This document shows positions 36,238-45,033 of a DNA stretch of 64,000 nt, in pieces. Each line of letters starts with the position of its first letter. Position 1 is the stretch's first letter. A program made the translations under genes and the position numbers. Origin of the DNA: Neobacillus sp. DY30 (GTDB taxonomy: Bacteria; Bacillota; Bacilli; Bacillales; Cytobacillaceae); assembly GCF_030123065.1 (NCBI RefSeq), contig NZ_CP126093.1, positions 996,001-1,060,000 of the forward strand. Reading direction: 5' to 3'. The notes under the pieces are model-generated. The model saw only the letters and a program-made list of their open reading frames with translations. It made no database searches and was not told the DNA's origin.

Positions 36238-36945
36238 ATGAATAGGATACATCCATACAAAGCCGCGGAACTGTTTATCCTGAACCATTTTCCGAATTGT
36301 CAGGGAGCTTTATTAGCCGGGAGCGTCATTCGAGGTCAGGCCACGGAAACATCTGACCTTGATATTGTGATATTTGACAGTGAATATCAGTCTGCGTATC
36401 GGGAGTCAGTCATTGACTTTGGCTGGAATATAGAGGTTTTTGTCCATAATTTAACTTCATATAAGGAGTTTTTTAAAAGTGATTGTGAACGAGCAAGACC
36501 TTCCTTGCCTAAAATGGTTTCAGAGGGAATTGTGTTAAAAGATTGTGGAATCATGGAGCATATAAAACATGAGGCAAGAGACTTACTAGAAAAGGGTCCC
36601 GAAGAGTGGTCAGCTGATACTATAAAAATCAAGCGTTATTTTATAACAGATGCACTTGATGATTTTATAGGTTGTACTAATAGAGCGGAGGAAATATTTA
36701 TAGCGAATACACTTACTGAATTAGTAAGCGAATTTGTCTTGAGAACGCATCGACAATGGATTGGTGCTTCTAAATGGATGATCCGTTCATTGAGAAACTT
36801 TGATGAAAAGTTTGCAGACCAATTTGTCGAGGCGTTTGACACCTTTTATAAAACAGGTGATAAAAATAAGGTTATTAACATGGTGGACGAAATCCTGCGG
36901 CCATATGGCGGGCGGCTATTTCAAGGATTTTCATTAGGAAAATAG
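36238..36945 (+). CDS. Nucleotidyltransferase-domain protein
   Basis: 235 residues. LLAGSVIRGQATETSDLDIVIF is a Pol-beta-type nucleotidyltransferase motif (GS then DxD). A helical C-terminal region follows. Such proteins include aminoglycoside nucleotidyltransferases and many of unknown substrate. TGGAGTG precedes the ATG. Follows the phosphatase by 38 bases, perhaps co-transcribed. Confidence 0.85.
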   Translation: MNRIHPYKAAELFILNHFPNCQGALLAGSVIRGQATETSDLDIVIFDSEYQSAYRESVIDFGWNIEVFVHNLTSYKEFFKSDCERARPSLPKMVSEGIVLKDCGIMEHIKHEARDLLEKGPEEWSADTIKIKRYFITDALDDFIGCTNRAEEIFIANTLTELVSEFVLRTHRQWIGASKWMIRSLRNFDEKFADQFVEAFDTFYKTGDKNKVINMVDEILRPYGGRLFQGFSLGK

Positions 36946-37023
36946 TTTGTTTGATTCGGCCTACCCCACTAGAAAACACTGATGGTAATCCAAATCAAGG
37001 TACTATTCCACCTGAATCGATCA

Positions 37024-37585
37024 TTATCCTTCAATTGTTTTTATGATTTTTGCGGGATTTCCACCTACAACAACATTATCAGGTACATCCTTTGTTACGA
37101 CAGCGCCGGAGGCAATAACGACATTATTTCCGATATTGACTCCTGGATTAATAACAGCACGTCCGCCAATCCAAACATTGTGACCAATGGTTACTGGTTT
37201 TCCATACTCTTGACCCGATATTCTTTCCATGGGGTCAAGGGGATGTGTTGCAGTGTAAATGTGTACTCCAGGAGCAATAAAGCAATTATCTCCAATACGA
37301 AATTTCACATACATCCAGAAAGACACAATCAAAATTGGCATAGAAATTCTCACCTACATGAAGGTTATAACCATAATCACAGCGGATGGCTGGTTCTATG
37401 TATATATTCTCACCAGTTGAGCCGAATAATTCTTTTAATAGTGTAGTTCTAGTTTCTTCATCGGTTTCAATGGTTTGATTGTATATTCTTGTTTGTTTTC
37501 GCGCATTTAATCGGTCTTGGACTAATTCTGAATCTGCTGGATTATAAAGTTCACCAGCCAGCATTTTTTCTTTTTCAATTTTCAT
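37024..37585 (-). pseudogene. maa: Maltose O-acetyltransferase, frameshifted
   Basis: The start (MKIEKEKMLAGELYNPAD, LNARKQTRIYNQT) and hexapeptide body ([20 protein letters not shown]) match Maa. After DVC one extra base (about 37306) throws the frame off to an early stop. The next frame continues [38 protein letters not shown] and [20 protein letters not shown] to 37024. The active-site His in TATHPLD lies in the shifted part. The enzyme would acetylate maltose/glucose; here it should be inactive unless this is a sequencing error. Confidence 0.88.
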
Positions 37586-37706
37586 TTTAAATGCCTCGCT
37601 TAAAAGTTGATAAAAACGATTGTACCATATCCTAAGAAAATCTGTATGAAATACGGTTAATCCACACATACTTTCCTCAGTAGACTTAATATAGAGGAGC
37701 AGTAAA

Positions 37707-38282
37707 ATGCATTGGTATGAAAAATTAAATCAATATTTTCCCGTTGAAGAAATGAAATCGAGAGAGCATATGGAAACGTTGCTTCGTGAGCGGTCCGACA
37801 TCTATCATAAAGATGAGGGAGCTAATCATGTGTTGATGTATGCTGAATCTGATGATTTTGTATTTATTGATTATCTCTTTGTTTCAAAAAATGCCCGTGG
37901 ACAGGGACTTGGTCATAAGCTTATTGAAAAAATGAAACAAAAAGGAAAGCCAATCATTCTTGAAGTTGAACCCGTTAACTATAAGGACAGTGATACAGAA
38001 AAAAGGCTTCATTTTTATAAGCGAGAAGGTTTTGAACACGCACATTCAATTGGGTATGAGCGAAGGTCATTAGCGACAAATGAGATGAATAAAATGGAAA
38101 TTCTTTATTGGGCTCCAAATAAAGAGTCGGAGGAACTCATCTTTGAAGCCATGAGAAAGACGTATAATAAAATTCATACCTATAAGGATCAGCACTTCTA
38201 CGGAGAATCATACCAACCAGTTGAAGAGGTTTTGACCTTTAATGAAAATCCACAAAGTCAAAATATCTTAGATAATCTATAA
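37707..38282 (+). CDS. GNAT family N-acetyltransferase
   Basis: 191 residues. FIDYLFVSKNARGQGLGHKLIEKM contains the acetyl-CoA loop (RGQGLG), and LHFYKREGFEHAH is motif B. A C-terminal extension of about 65 residues has no recognised domain. Substrate unknown. GAGGAG precedes the ATG. Confidence 0.88.
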   Translation: MHWYEKLNQYFPVEEMKSREHMETLLRERSDIYHKDEGANHVLMYAESDDFVFIDYLFVSKNARGQGLGHKLIEKMKQKGKPIILEVEPVNYKDSDTEKRLHFYKREGFEHAHSIGYERRSLATNEMNKMEILYWAPNKESEELIFEAMRKTYNKIHTYKDQHFYGESYQPVEEVLTFNENPQSQNILDNL

Positions 38283-38284
38283 TA

Positions 38285-38318
38285 AAATGCCTTACTCTTA
38301 TGACGGAGTAGGGCATTT
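38285..38318. terminator. Bidirectional terminator
   Basis: AAATGCCTTACTC / GAGTAGGGCATTT, 13-bp stem with one wobble pair, between convergent genes. Confidence 0.8.
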
Positions 38319-38327
38319 CCTTTTGGA

Positions 38328-39092
38328 TTATTTAAATACTACATTCCTAATAGAAACAGGGGTATCCTTGTATGCTTGTAAAACGCCATTTTTCTCAATT
38401 TGTTCTTTGTTTACAGATCTAAAGGGCAATTCTACTTCCATTTCACCCTTCAAAGGTGAAAAGGAAAGCGAAACCGTTTCTTTGTTTTCCCAATGTGCGA
38501 CAATTGGATCGCCGGTCACAAAAGCAAATAACTGCGGAAATCCATTGCGAAAAAAAGGATGAACTCCTTTATTATCACCAGGTTCGTTTAGACTTATATA
38601 CAGGGATAGATAATCACAAAGTTTTAAAAGGTCTAGGTGGTACATTAGGGTTTCTTGTTTAGTCTCATTTCCCGTTAATTGCAATTCCTTTAAAAGATGT
38701 TCCTGTCTTTGCTTTTCTTCTTTCCAAAATTCCCTGACAGCAGGCTCGCTGGAATCTTGTATAAACGACGCATAGTGCAAACTGCATAAAAGTCCTGCAT
38801 ACTTGCTCATTTTTTCTACTTCATCTAAACCCTTTTTATAAAAAGTAATCTTGAGTGACAAAGGATAATCAATAAAAGAGTATGGCTTCTCCGTTTGATC
38901 ATTCCATACCGGGGACGAATCCATCTCAATCCAGCCTCGGTCATGTTCTTTAATGGCCAGCAGTACTTCTTGAGTACGAAGATCATCAAAAAAATAATCC
39001 TCTTTGCAATTCCGAGCAATAACGCCAGCAATTTTGGCGTGGTCATTCTGAGTTACCATAAGATAGCTTTGTTCCCGTTCCAGTACAATCAT
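38328..39092 (-). CDS. DUF3891 family protein
   Basis: 254 residues. AIKEHDRGWIEMD, PYSFIDYPLSLKITFYKKGLDEVE, YAGLLCSLHYASF and LLKLCDYLSLYI match the DUF3891 family of Bacillales. Conserved His/Asp pairs hint at a metal-dependent HD-like phosphohydrolase fold, but this is inference. AAAGGGA precedes the ATG. Confidence 0.85.
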   Translation of the reverse strand: MIVLEREQSYLMVTQNDHAKIAGVIARNCKEDYFFDDLRTQEVLLAIKEHDRGWIEMDSSPVWNDQTEKPYSFIDYPLSLKITFYKKGLDEVEKMSKYAGLLCSLHYASFIQDSSEPAVREFWKEEKQRQEHLLKELQLTGNETKQETLMYHLDLLKLCDYLSLYISLNEPGDNKGVHPFFRNGFPQLFAFVTGDPIVAHWENKETVSLSFSPLKGEMEVELPFRSVNKEQIEKNGVLQAYKDTPVSIRNVVFK

Positions 39093-39265
39093 TCTCGTAA
39101 ATCCCTTTCCTTTGTAAAAACTGAACTTGTTTGATTTTAGGCTTCCTTTTATATTTCCTGTTATAAATAGATTTAAACCAATGATTTTCCTGCAATCAAG
39201 AATACAAAAGAAGGAAAAAAACGAGCATGTAAAGAATTAACTATTTCGGCTGAGTATTTTTAAAG

Positions 39266-39661
39266 TTAGAGAATCTTTATATAAAAAGTTCGTGTGCGTG
39301 GTCCGTCAAACTCGCAAAAATAAATGCCCTGCCACGTACCTAAGAGTAATTGGCCGTTTTTAATAATAACATATTGTGATGCCCCAACCGTACTTGCTTT
39401 CATATGGGCCGCGGTATTGCCCTCCATATGTCGATCCAGTGGGTGATGCCATGGGTAAACTTCGTCAAAGCGGCGAATCATATCAGTTTTTACATCAGGG
39501 TCAGCATTTTCATTAATGGTAATGCCTGCTGTTGTGTGTGGGCAATATACGATAGCAGATCCTTCTCGCACGTTATTTTCAGTAATGAAGGCCTGAACCT
39601 GATGGGTGATGTCTATCATTTGATCACGGGTTTTTGTTTTTAAAGTGAGCTTTTTAAGCAT
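39266..39661 (-). CDS. YjbQ/UPF0047 family protein (YugU-like)
   Basis: 131 residues. [57 protein letters not shown] are the family signature, with conserved His and Glu. Family members show weak secondary thiamine-phosphate synthase activity; the true role is unclear. Diverges from the ComB-like gene 52 bases away. GGAAGGAT precedes the ATG. Confidence 0.92.
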   Translation of the reverse strand: MLKKLTLKTKTRDQMIDITHQVQAFITENNVREGSAIVYCPHTTAGITINENADPDVKTDMIRRFDEVYPWHHPLDRHMEGNTAAHMKASTVGASQYVIIKNGQLLLGTWQGIYFCEFDGPRTRTFYIKIL

Positions 39662-39713
39662 ACTATCCTTCCTTCCAAGTCTATTAAAAAATTTAATAAA
39701 GGTGGCGGTTGTA

Positions 39714-40472
39714 ATGTTTAGTCAATCTCCCTATGCATGTCGAATGGAATGGGGCAGACGCGGCGCTAGGGAAGCGGCAGACCGCGGTGATATTATTATT
39801 ATAGTCGATATCCTAAGTTTTTCATCGACTGTCGTATCCGCATTACATTACGGTTCGGTGATTTATCCTTATCCCCCGTATGTAAACGGCAAAGAATACG
39901 CAAAAGAAATTAATGCAGAATATATTTTAGGCAGAGCAGAGGCAGCAAAAGCGGGAAAACCAACATTATCCCCTGTTACCTTTAATGAAGAACATTCAAA
40001 TAAGAGGTATGTACTTTCCTCACTAAATGGTGCATTTTGTACTTGGATTGCCTCAAAGGCTCAAGCACTTTTCGCAGGCTCTTTATTAAATGCGGAGGCA
40101 GTTGCTTCCGCAGCTAATCAATTAAGATTAACAACTAAAGCAAACATTACAGTAATCCCTTGTGGTGAACAATGGAGCTATGGAAGAGAAGAGGAAGATA
40201 CCCTCCGTCCTGCTATAGAGGATTATTTAGGTGCCGGCGCTATTTTATCTTATTTGGAAGGTGAGAAATCACCAGAAGCGGAGGTTTGTATGGGTGCATT
40301 TCTACAGGCGAAGCCAAAATTAAATGCATTGATTTGGGATTGTGGAAGCGGTCGGGAATTGCGTGAACGGGGATTTGCTTCAGATGTAGAACATTGCAGA
40401 AGGTTAAATGTCTATCAAACTGTTCCGGTATTAAAAAATAATCATTTTGTTTCCTATCATGGGGAGTTGTAG
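39714..40472 (+). CDS. 2-Phosphosulfolactate phosphatase (ComB-like)
   Basis: 252 residues. [35 protein letters not shown] and [12 protein letters not shown] match ComB, which in methanogens dephosphorylates 2-phospho-3-sulfolactate in coenzyme M synthesis. In Bacillus the homologue may act in sulfolactate formation in spores (B. subtilis YitC); that link is inference. The ATG at 39714 follows AAAGGTGGCGG. Confidence 0.82.
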   Translation: MFSQSPYACRMEWGRRGAREAADRGDIIIIVDILSFSSTVVSALHYGSVIYPYPPYVNGKEYAKEINAEYILGRAEAAKAGKPTLSPVTFNEEHSNKRYVLSSLNGAFCTWIASKAQALFAGSLLNAEAVASAANQLRLTTKANITVIPCGEQWSYGREEEDTLRPAIEDYLGAGAILSYLEGEKSPEAEVCMGAFLQAKPKLNALIWDCGSGRELRERGFASDVEHCRRLNVYQTVPVLKNNHFVSYHGEL

Positions 40473-40475
40473 CCG

Positions 40476-40874
40476 ATGGAGCATTTTCATATTCGACAGT
40501 ACCAAGAAGATGATTTTAATAGAATTCAAGAGTTAAACCAAGAAGAGGGCTGGAGTAACTTGGTAGAAAAAAACGAAGATACAAAAGAGGCATGGAAACA
40601 TTCAAATGTATCGTTGGTTGTGGAAACAGAAGGTGATGGAATCGTAGGATATATTAGAGGTTTTACTGATACACGTATCACTTTATATATTTGTGAATTG
40701 TTAATTGACAAAAAGTATCGTGGAGCAGGTATCGGAAGAGAGTTACTTCGGTACGTTCATGCCCAATATCCAAGTACAAGAATGGAACTTCTCGCATCTA
40801 GTACATCACATACATTTTATGAAGGTCAGGGCTATCGCCCATTTTACGGATTCAGAAAGACCTTTCAAGAATAG
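40476..40874 (+). CDS. GNAT family N-acetyltransferase
   Basis: 132 residues. ICELLIDKKYRGAGIGRELLRYV is the acetyl-CoA loop; SSTSHTFYEGQGYRPFYGF is motif B. Starts 3 bases after the ComB-like gene, so probably co-transcribed with it and the next gene. Substrate unknown. Confidence 0.88.
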   Translation: MEHFHIRQYQEDDFNRIQELNQEEGWSNLVEKNEDTKEAWKHSNVSLVVETEGDGIVGYIRGFTDTRITLYICELLIDKKYRGAGIGRELLRYVHAQYPSTRMELLASSTSHTFYEGQGYRPFYGFRKTFQE

Positions 40875-40887
40875 GAGTGAAAGTATA

Positions 40888-41951
40888 ATGAAGAAGATTT
40901 ACCTTATTAGGCATTGTGAAGCGGAAGGGCAGCCGGCGGAGGCCGCGCTAACAGACAATGGTTTAAAACAAGCTAACCATTTATCGGAATTCTTCAAAGA
41001 TATTCCTATAGACCGCATTATCTCTAGTCCTTACAAGCGTGCTGTACAAACGGTAGAACCGCTTGCAAAAAGAATGAATCTTGAGATAGAAAAAAATGAT
41101 CTGTTAACAGAACGTGTATTAAGTAACCAGAACCTTTCTGATTGGCTTGAAAAACTAAAAGCAACCTTTGATGATCTAGATTTGAAATTTGAAGGTGGAG
41201 AGTCCAGCAATGAGGCAAAGAAACGAATTGTTGGTGTGGTGGAGGGAGTTCTAAATAGTTCGGCTCAAAATACCATCATTGTTACACATGGTAATTTATT
41301 GTCTTTACTTTTAAAAAATTATAATCATCAATTCGGCTTTGAAGATTGGAGAAGTTTAAAAAATCCGGATGTGTTTCTTTTGAAGAAACAGGATGAAACT
41401 GTAACATATGAAAGATTGTTAATGGAATCTAGCGGTCAACTTTCCTTGATTAAACCCACGATAGAGCTGAGGGATGAATACCTCTCATTCTATAAAGAAT
41501 GGGTAGATAGCAAAGAAGATATGGTACCTTGGGTGATTCAAAAAGATCCATCAGACTTTGAGGCAATGGTCCAATTTTTAAAAGATAATGAGCAAGGAAG
41601 TAATCTGCCAGAGGGTTGGGTGCCTGATTCAACATACTGGTTAATAAAGAAGACGAAAGAATACTCGGTGCTGTCAATATAAGACATCAATTAACACAAA
41701 ATCTTTTAAAACGTGGCGGACATATTGGCTACGGTATCCGTCCTTCAGAGAGAAGGAAAGGATTTGCAACTAAATTGCTGTCATTATCGCTTGAAAAAGC
41801 TAAAGAGTTAGGAATTAAAAAAGCTCTGGTAGTATGCGATGAAGATAATAAAGGGTCCTATAAAACGATTATTAATAATGGAGGAATACCAGATTCCGAC
41901 TTTATTGAAGAAGAGGGAAATATCATCAAAAGATTTTGGATAGAAATATAA
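40888..41951 (+). pseudogene. Histidine phosphatase fused to a GNAT domain, frameshifted in the GNAT
   Basis: Residues 1-175 are an intact histidine phosphatase (IYLIRHCEAEG, SSPYKRAVQT, VTHGNLLSLLL). The frame continues without a stop into a GNAT: LIKPTIELRDEYLSFYKEW, MVPWVIQKDPSDFEAMV, GWVPDSTYWLI. One A is missing near 41646 (AAAGAAGACG), which leads to a false end at 41682. The next frame carries the rest (GAVNIRHQL, HIGYGIRPSERRKGFATKLL, KRFWIEI) to TAA at 41951. The phosphatase could still work. Two separate genes are usual; an ATG at the GNAT start (about 41420) has no RBS. Confidence 0.82.
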
Positions 41952-41983
41952 TATAACCTGTTTTGAATGAGAAAGGAAAGACC

Positions 41984-42370
41984 ATGGAAGAAAACAAAGC
42001 CATTAATTCTATAGATGAATACATCGTACAATTTCCGAGTGAAGTTCAAGAAATACTACAAAAGATTAGGAATGTAATAAAGGAGTCAGCACCAGATGCA
42101 GTAGAAAAAATAAGTTACCAAATGCCGACCTTTTACTTACACGGTAATCTAGTTCATTTTGCGGCCAATAAAAATCACATTGGATTTTACCCAGCTCCTA
42201 GCGGAATTGAAGCTTTTAAAAATGAATTATCCGAATTTAAAAGTTCAAAAGGAGCAGTCCAGTTTCCTAAAAACAAGCCGCTGCCATATGGAGTAATTAG
42301 TGAAATTGTTAAATTTCGGGTTGCTGAAAATAAAAAGAAAGCAGAAGCAAAAATTAAAAAGAATATATAG
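41984..42370 (+). CDS. DUF1801 / frataxin-like protein (YdhG-like)
   Basis: 128 residues. IDEYIVQFPSEVQEILQKIRNVIKESAPDAVEKISYQMP and HIGFYPAPSGIEAF match DUF1801; B. subtilis YdhG (Fra), a reported frataxin-like iron chaperone, belongs here. The C-terminus is Lys-rich. ATG at 41984 follows GAAAGGAAAG. It could instead be a YdhG paralogue without that function. Confidence 0.82.
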   Translation: MEENKAINSIDEYIVQFPSEVQEILQKIRNVIKESAPDAVEKISYQMPTFYLHGNLVHFAANKNHIGFYPAPSGIEAFKNELSEFKSSKGAVQFPKNKPLPYGVISEIVKFRVAENKKKAEAKIKKNI

Positions 42371-42381
42371 AGGAGAAACCA

Positions 42382-42948
42382 GTGGGCAAAAGAAATGAGG
42401 AAATCAAAGTTGTGATTGGAGCAGGGGAGTACAATAATAATCCTGGTTGGATTCATACTCAGGAAGATGAACTTAATTTAATCGATATTAATACTTGGAT
42501 AGGCAGGTTTGATTATCATTCTATAACAGCTATTCTAGCTGAACACATTTGGGAACATTTAACTTACGAAGAAGGAGTAAATGCTGCACAACTTTGTTTT
42601 AAATTCCTAAAGCCTTCAGGTTACATACGTTGTGCTGTTCCAGATGGATTCTTTCCAAATGAGGAATACCAAAATATCGTTAAAGCAGGTGGTCCTGGTC
42701 CAAATGATCATCCTGCTTCAAGTCATAAAATTGTACATAACTATAAAACCTTATCTAAAATGTTTGAAACGGCTGGATATATTGTGAATTTACTCGAATA
42801 TTGTGATGAGGACGGCAACTTCCATTTTAATGAATGGGATGGGAAAGACGGAGTTATTTTTCGTTCGAAAAGATTTGATCCTAGAAATCAAGGGGATAAA
42901 TTATTATTTCCATCGCTTATAATTGATGCAGTTAAACCTAATTTATAA
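42382..42948 (+). CDS. SAM-dependent methyltransferase-like protein
   Basis: 188 residues. KVVIGAGEYNNNPGWIHTQEDELNLID resembles motif I of class I methyltransferases in degraded form, and AEHIWEHLTYEEGVNAAQLCFKFLKPSGYIRCAVPDG the post-motif region. Substrate unknown. GTG start after GAGGAGA, 12 bases after the DUF1801 gene. Confidence 0.8.
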   Translation: MGKRNEEIKVVIGAGEYNNNPGWIHTQEDELNLIDINTWIGRFDYHSITAILAEHIWEHLTYEEGVNAAQLCFKFLKPSGYIRCAVPDGFFPNEEYQNIVKAGGPGPNDHPASSHKIVHNYKTLSKMFETAGYIVNLLEYCDEDGNFHFNEWDGKDGVIFRSKRFDPRNQGDKLLFPSLIIDAVKPNL

Positions 42949-42980
42949 ATTAAGAGGGCAGATAATCCTGCCCCGTTTCA

Positions 42981-43118
42981 TTAGATTGGCTTCTTACCCT
43001 GATATTTCATCTTAAACTCAGCTTCACTCATATTTGGATTTTTTCTAGGTGTAGTTTTGCTTAGGGCCTTCTTCATTTCTACATTCGCGTCGTCGCTTGT
43101 ATTATATTTTCCATCCAT
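42981..43118 (-). CDS. Small basic hypothetical protein (45 residues)
   Basis: GGAGGGATTACG lies directly before the ATG, supporting translation. The protein starts MDGKYNTSDDANVEMKK and ends MKYQGKKPI. It is hydrophilic, without Cys or membrane segment. I do not recognise it. It converges with the methyltransferase-like gene. Confidence 0.6.
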   Translation of the reverse strand: MDGKYNTSDDANVEMKKALSKTTPRKNPNMSEAEFKMKYQGKKPI

Positions 43119-43256
43119 CGTAATCCCTCCTTTTTGATACTTATTATCAAACCCTAATCATTTTTTCATTCTTTTTTCTTATGAATATAGGAGAAGAAAT
43201 GAATTCGAAAATAGAATAATGTTGAACTTAGATGTAATTAAAGTGTGGTGATCTTA

Positions 43257-43778
43257 TTGAAAATAGGAATTCCTAAAAAAATCCATATTATCGGCTCGGT
43301 TGGAAGTGGTAAAACCACATTAGCAAAAAAGCTGTCAGCGAAGTTACAGATTCCCTTTTATGAATTGGATAATGTTGTTTGGAAAAGGCACAAATCTGGT
43401 GATATAAGAAGGACGGAAAATGAAAGAAAGGAATATTTGAATAAAATCATTCATTCCGAGGGCTGGATTGTGGAGGGTGTTCATAATGAGGATTGGGTGG
43501 AAAATAGTTTTCAAAATGCGGAGCTAATCATCTTTTTAGATACAAATTACGCGGTAAGAACGTATAGAATTATTAAGAGATTTGTTTTACAGAAACTTGG
43601 TGTAGAAAAATCAAATTATAATCCCACGCTTAAGATTTTTTTGAAGATGTTTAAATGGAATAGGTATTTTGAAGAGGAAGGGAAACCCAATTTCTTAAAA
43701 AAATTTGCCATTCATCATGATAAAACTTTAATTGTTACGAAAAATGGTGAGATAAAAAATTACTTTAATATAGATTAA
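43257..43778 (+). CDS. P-loop nucleotide kinase-like protein (FlaR/topology-modulation type)
   Basis: About 173 residues. IHIIGSVGSGKTTLAKKLSAKL is the Walker A motif; PFYELDNVVWK, GWIVEGVHN and LIIFLDTNYAVRTYRIIKR match the adenylate-kinase-like FlaR family. Probably a small-molecule kinase of unknown substrate. TTG start at 43257 preferred because GGTGATC lies just before it; GTG at 43245 is the alternative. Confidence 0.82.
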   Translation: MKIGIPKKIHIIGSVGSGKTTLAKKLSAKLQIPFYELDNVVWKRHKSGDIRRTENERKEYLNKIIHSEGWIVEGVHNEDWVENSFQNAELIIFLDTNYAVRTYRIIKRFVLQKLGVEKSNYNPTLKIFLKMFKWNRYFEEEGKPNFLKKFAIHHDKTLIVTKNGEIKNYFNID

Positions 43779-43866
43779 AGAAAATTAGGAGTTCTATATA
43801 TGAACTGTTGGAATCAGATGTTGGTTGGTTGAAACCACACGATTTAGTTAGACAAAGGTACAAAAC

Positions 43867-43897
43867 GCTGAATCGATACGTCCGATTCAGCATTTTT
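43867..43897 (+). terminator. Terminator of the P-loop kinase gene
   Basis: GCTGAATCG / CGATTCAGC, 9-bp perfect stem with a 7-base loop, then ATTTTTG. Upstream (43796-43860) the frame ELLESDVGWLKPHDLVRQRY is open but startless and may be a gene remnant. Confidence 0.8.
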
Positions 43898-43963
43898 GCT
43901 ATTCTCCGGTGAAATCACCACCATCGTCTATGTTATCATCCTCATCGAATGGCGCTAGAAAGA

Positions 43964-44054
43964 TTTGTCTTTCAATCGGAGGCCTTGAGGACAAATCGTA
44001 GGAGTCGGCAGAAAATTTGTCTTTCATCGAGGGTCTCGAAGACAAATCGCATAA
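43964..44054. repeat. Second locus of the 53-bp hairpin family (two units)
   Basis: Two units 52 bases apart. ATTTGTCTTTCAATCGG then CCTTGAGGACAAAT, and ATTTGTCTTTCATCGAGGG then TCTCGAAGACAAAT. They share the hairpin plan and TTGAGGACAAATC with the array at 7954-8339, 36 kb away. In the second unit both arms change together (GTCTT with AAGAC instead of GTCCT with AGGAC). Confidence 0.8.
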
Positions 44055-44089
44055 GTGTTATATAGGAAAAAAACAGAGGATGTGATTGT

Positions 44090-44415
44090 ATGTTTCAAGC
44101 AACTCTATTATTTATTTTAGCAGGCATAGTAGAGATAGGAGGGGGGTATTTGATTTGGCAATGACTGCGGGAAGGGAAGCCATCCTACTGGGGACTAATT
44201 GGAGGAGTGGTGCTCGTCTTATACGACGAGATAGCTACCTTTCAGGCATTCCCATCATTCGGAAGAGTATATGCGGCTTACGGGGAGTTTTCATTGTGCT
44301 CTCGCTTCTGTGGGGGTGGGGCATTGACAAAAAGACTCCAGATTTATACGACTGGATTGGCGGCGGAATATGTATAATAGGAGTTTTGGTGATGTTATTA
44401 GCACCAAGACAATAG
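44090..44415 (+). pseudogene. ynfA: YnfA (UPF0060) family membrane protein, doubly broken
   Basis: The reading starts MFQATLLFILAGIVEIGGGYLIWQ, a YnfA hallmark, then meets TGA where YnfA has Trp. It continues [20 protein letters not shown] and [15 protein letters not shown]. One G is then missing from a G run (about 44283). The next frame ends with [26 protein letters not shown] and LLAPRQ. Intact YnfA is a 4-helix membrane protein of about 108 residues. Two independent lesions make real decay more likely than a read error. GAGGATG precedes the ATG. Confidence 0.88.
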
Positions 44416-44417
44416 AA

Positions 44418-44445
44418 AAATGAGCTTGGATGTCCAAGCTCATTT
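44418..44445. terminator. Bidirectional terminator after ynfA remnant and leuD
   Basis: AAATGAGCTTGGA / TCCAAGCTCATTT, perfect 13-bp stem with a 2-base loop. It ends the long ilv-leu operon on the minus strand. Confidence 0.88.
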
Positions 44446-44448
44446 TAT

Positions 44449-45033
44449 TTATTTATGTGCAAGTTCATATTGTGAAATCTTATCTTCATAGTTCAGAGTT
44501 ACTCCAATTTCATCCCAGCCGTTAAGCAGCATTTCTTTTGGGTATGGAGCAATATCGAACTTAATTTCTAAACCTTGATTATCATAAACTACCTGGTCTT
44601 CTAGATTCACAGTTAATGAATATCCTTCAGATTCAGCATTATGCATAATACTTTGAACTTGTTCTTCGCTTGCTTGAATCGTAAGAATACCATTCTTTAC
44701 GCAGTTATTTTTAAAAATATCTGCATAACTTTGCGCAATAATGACTTTAAAGCCAAAATCCTGAATCGCCCATGGAGCATGCTCACGAGAAGAACCACAG
44801 CCAAAGTTTTCACCCGTTACTAAGATGGAGGCTCCCTGATATTTTGGGAGATTCATCGAAAAATCTTTTCGAAGGTTACCATCATCATCAAAGCGCCAGT
44901 GATAAAATAAAAATTGTCCAAAGCCGCTTCGTTCAATTCTTTTTAGGAATTGCTTTGGAATAATCTGGTCTGTATCAACATTACTTCGATTTAACGGACA
45001 AACGATTCCTGTATGAATGCGTAGTGGTTCCAT
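44449..45033 (-). CDS. leuD: 3-Isopropylmalate dehydratase small subunit
   Basis: 194 residues. RSNVDTDQIIPKQFLKRI, GENFGCGSSREHAPWAIQDFG and NCVKNGIL are LeuD signatures. With LeuC it isomerises 2- to 3-isopropylmalate. ATG overlaps the leuC stop by one base (TAATG). Last gene of the operon. Confidence 0.96.
   Translation of the reverse strand: MEPLRIHTGIVCPLNRSNVDTDQIIPKQFLKRIERSGFGQFLFYHWRFDDDGNLRKDFSMNLPKYQGASILVTGENFGCGSSREHAPWAIQDFGFKVIIAQSYADIFKNNCVKNGILTIQASEEQVQSIMHNAESEGYSLTVNLEDQVVYDNQGLEIKFDIAPYPKEMLLNGWDEIGVTLNYEDKISQYELAHK

Noticed and set aside
44160..44164. Selenocysteine at the TGA of ynfA
   Set aside because: The family has Trp there, no SECIS-like hairpin follows, and a second lesion lies downstream.
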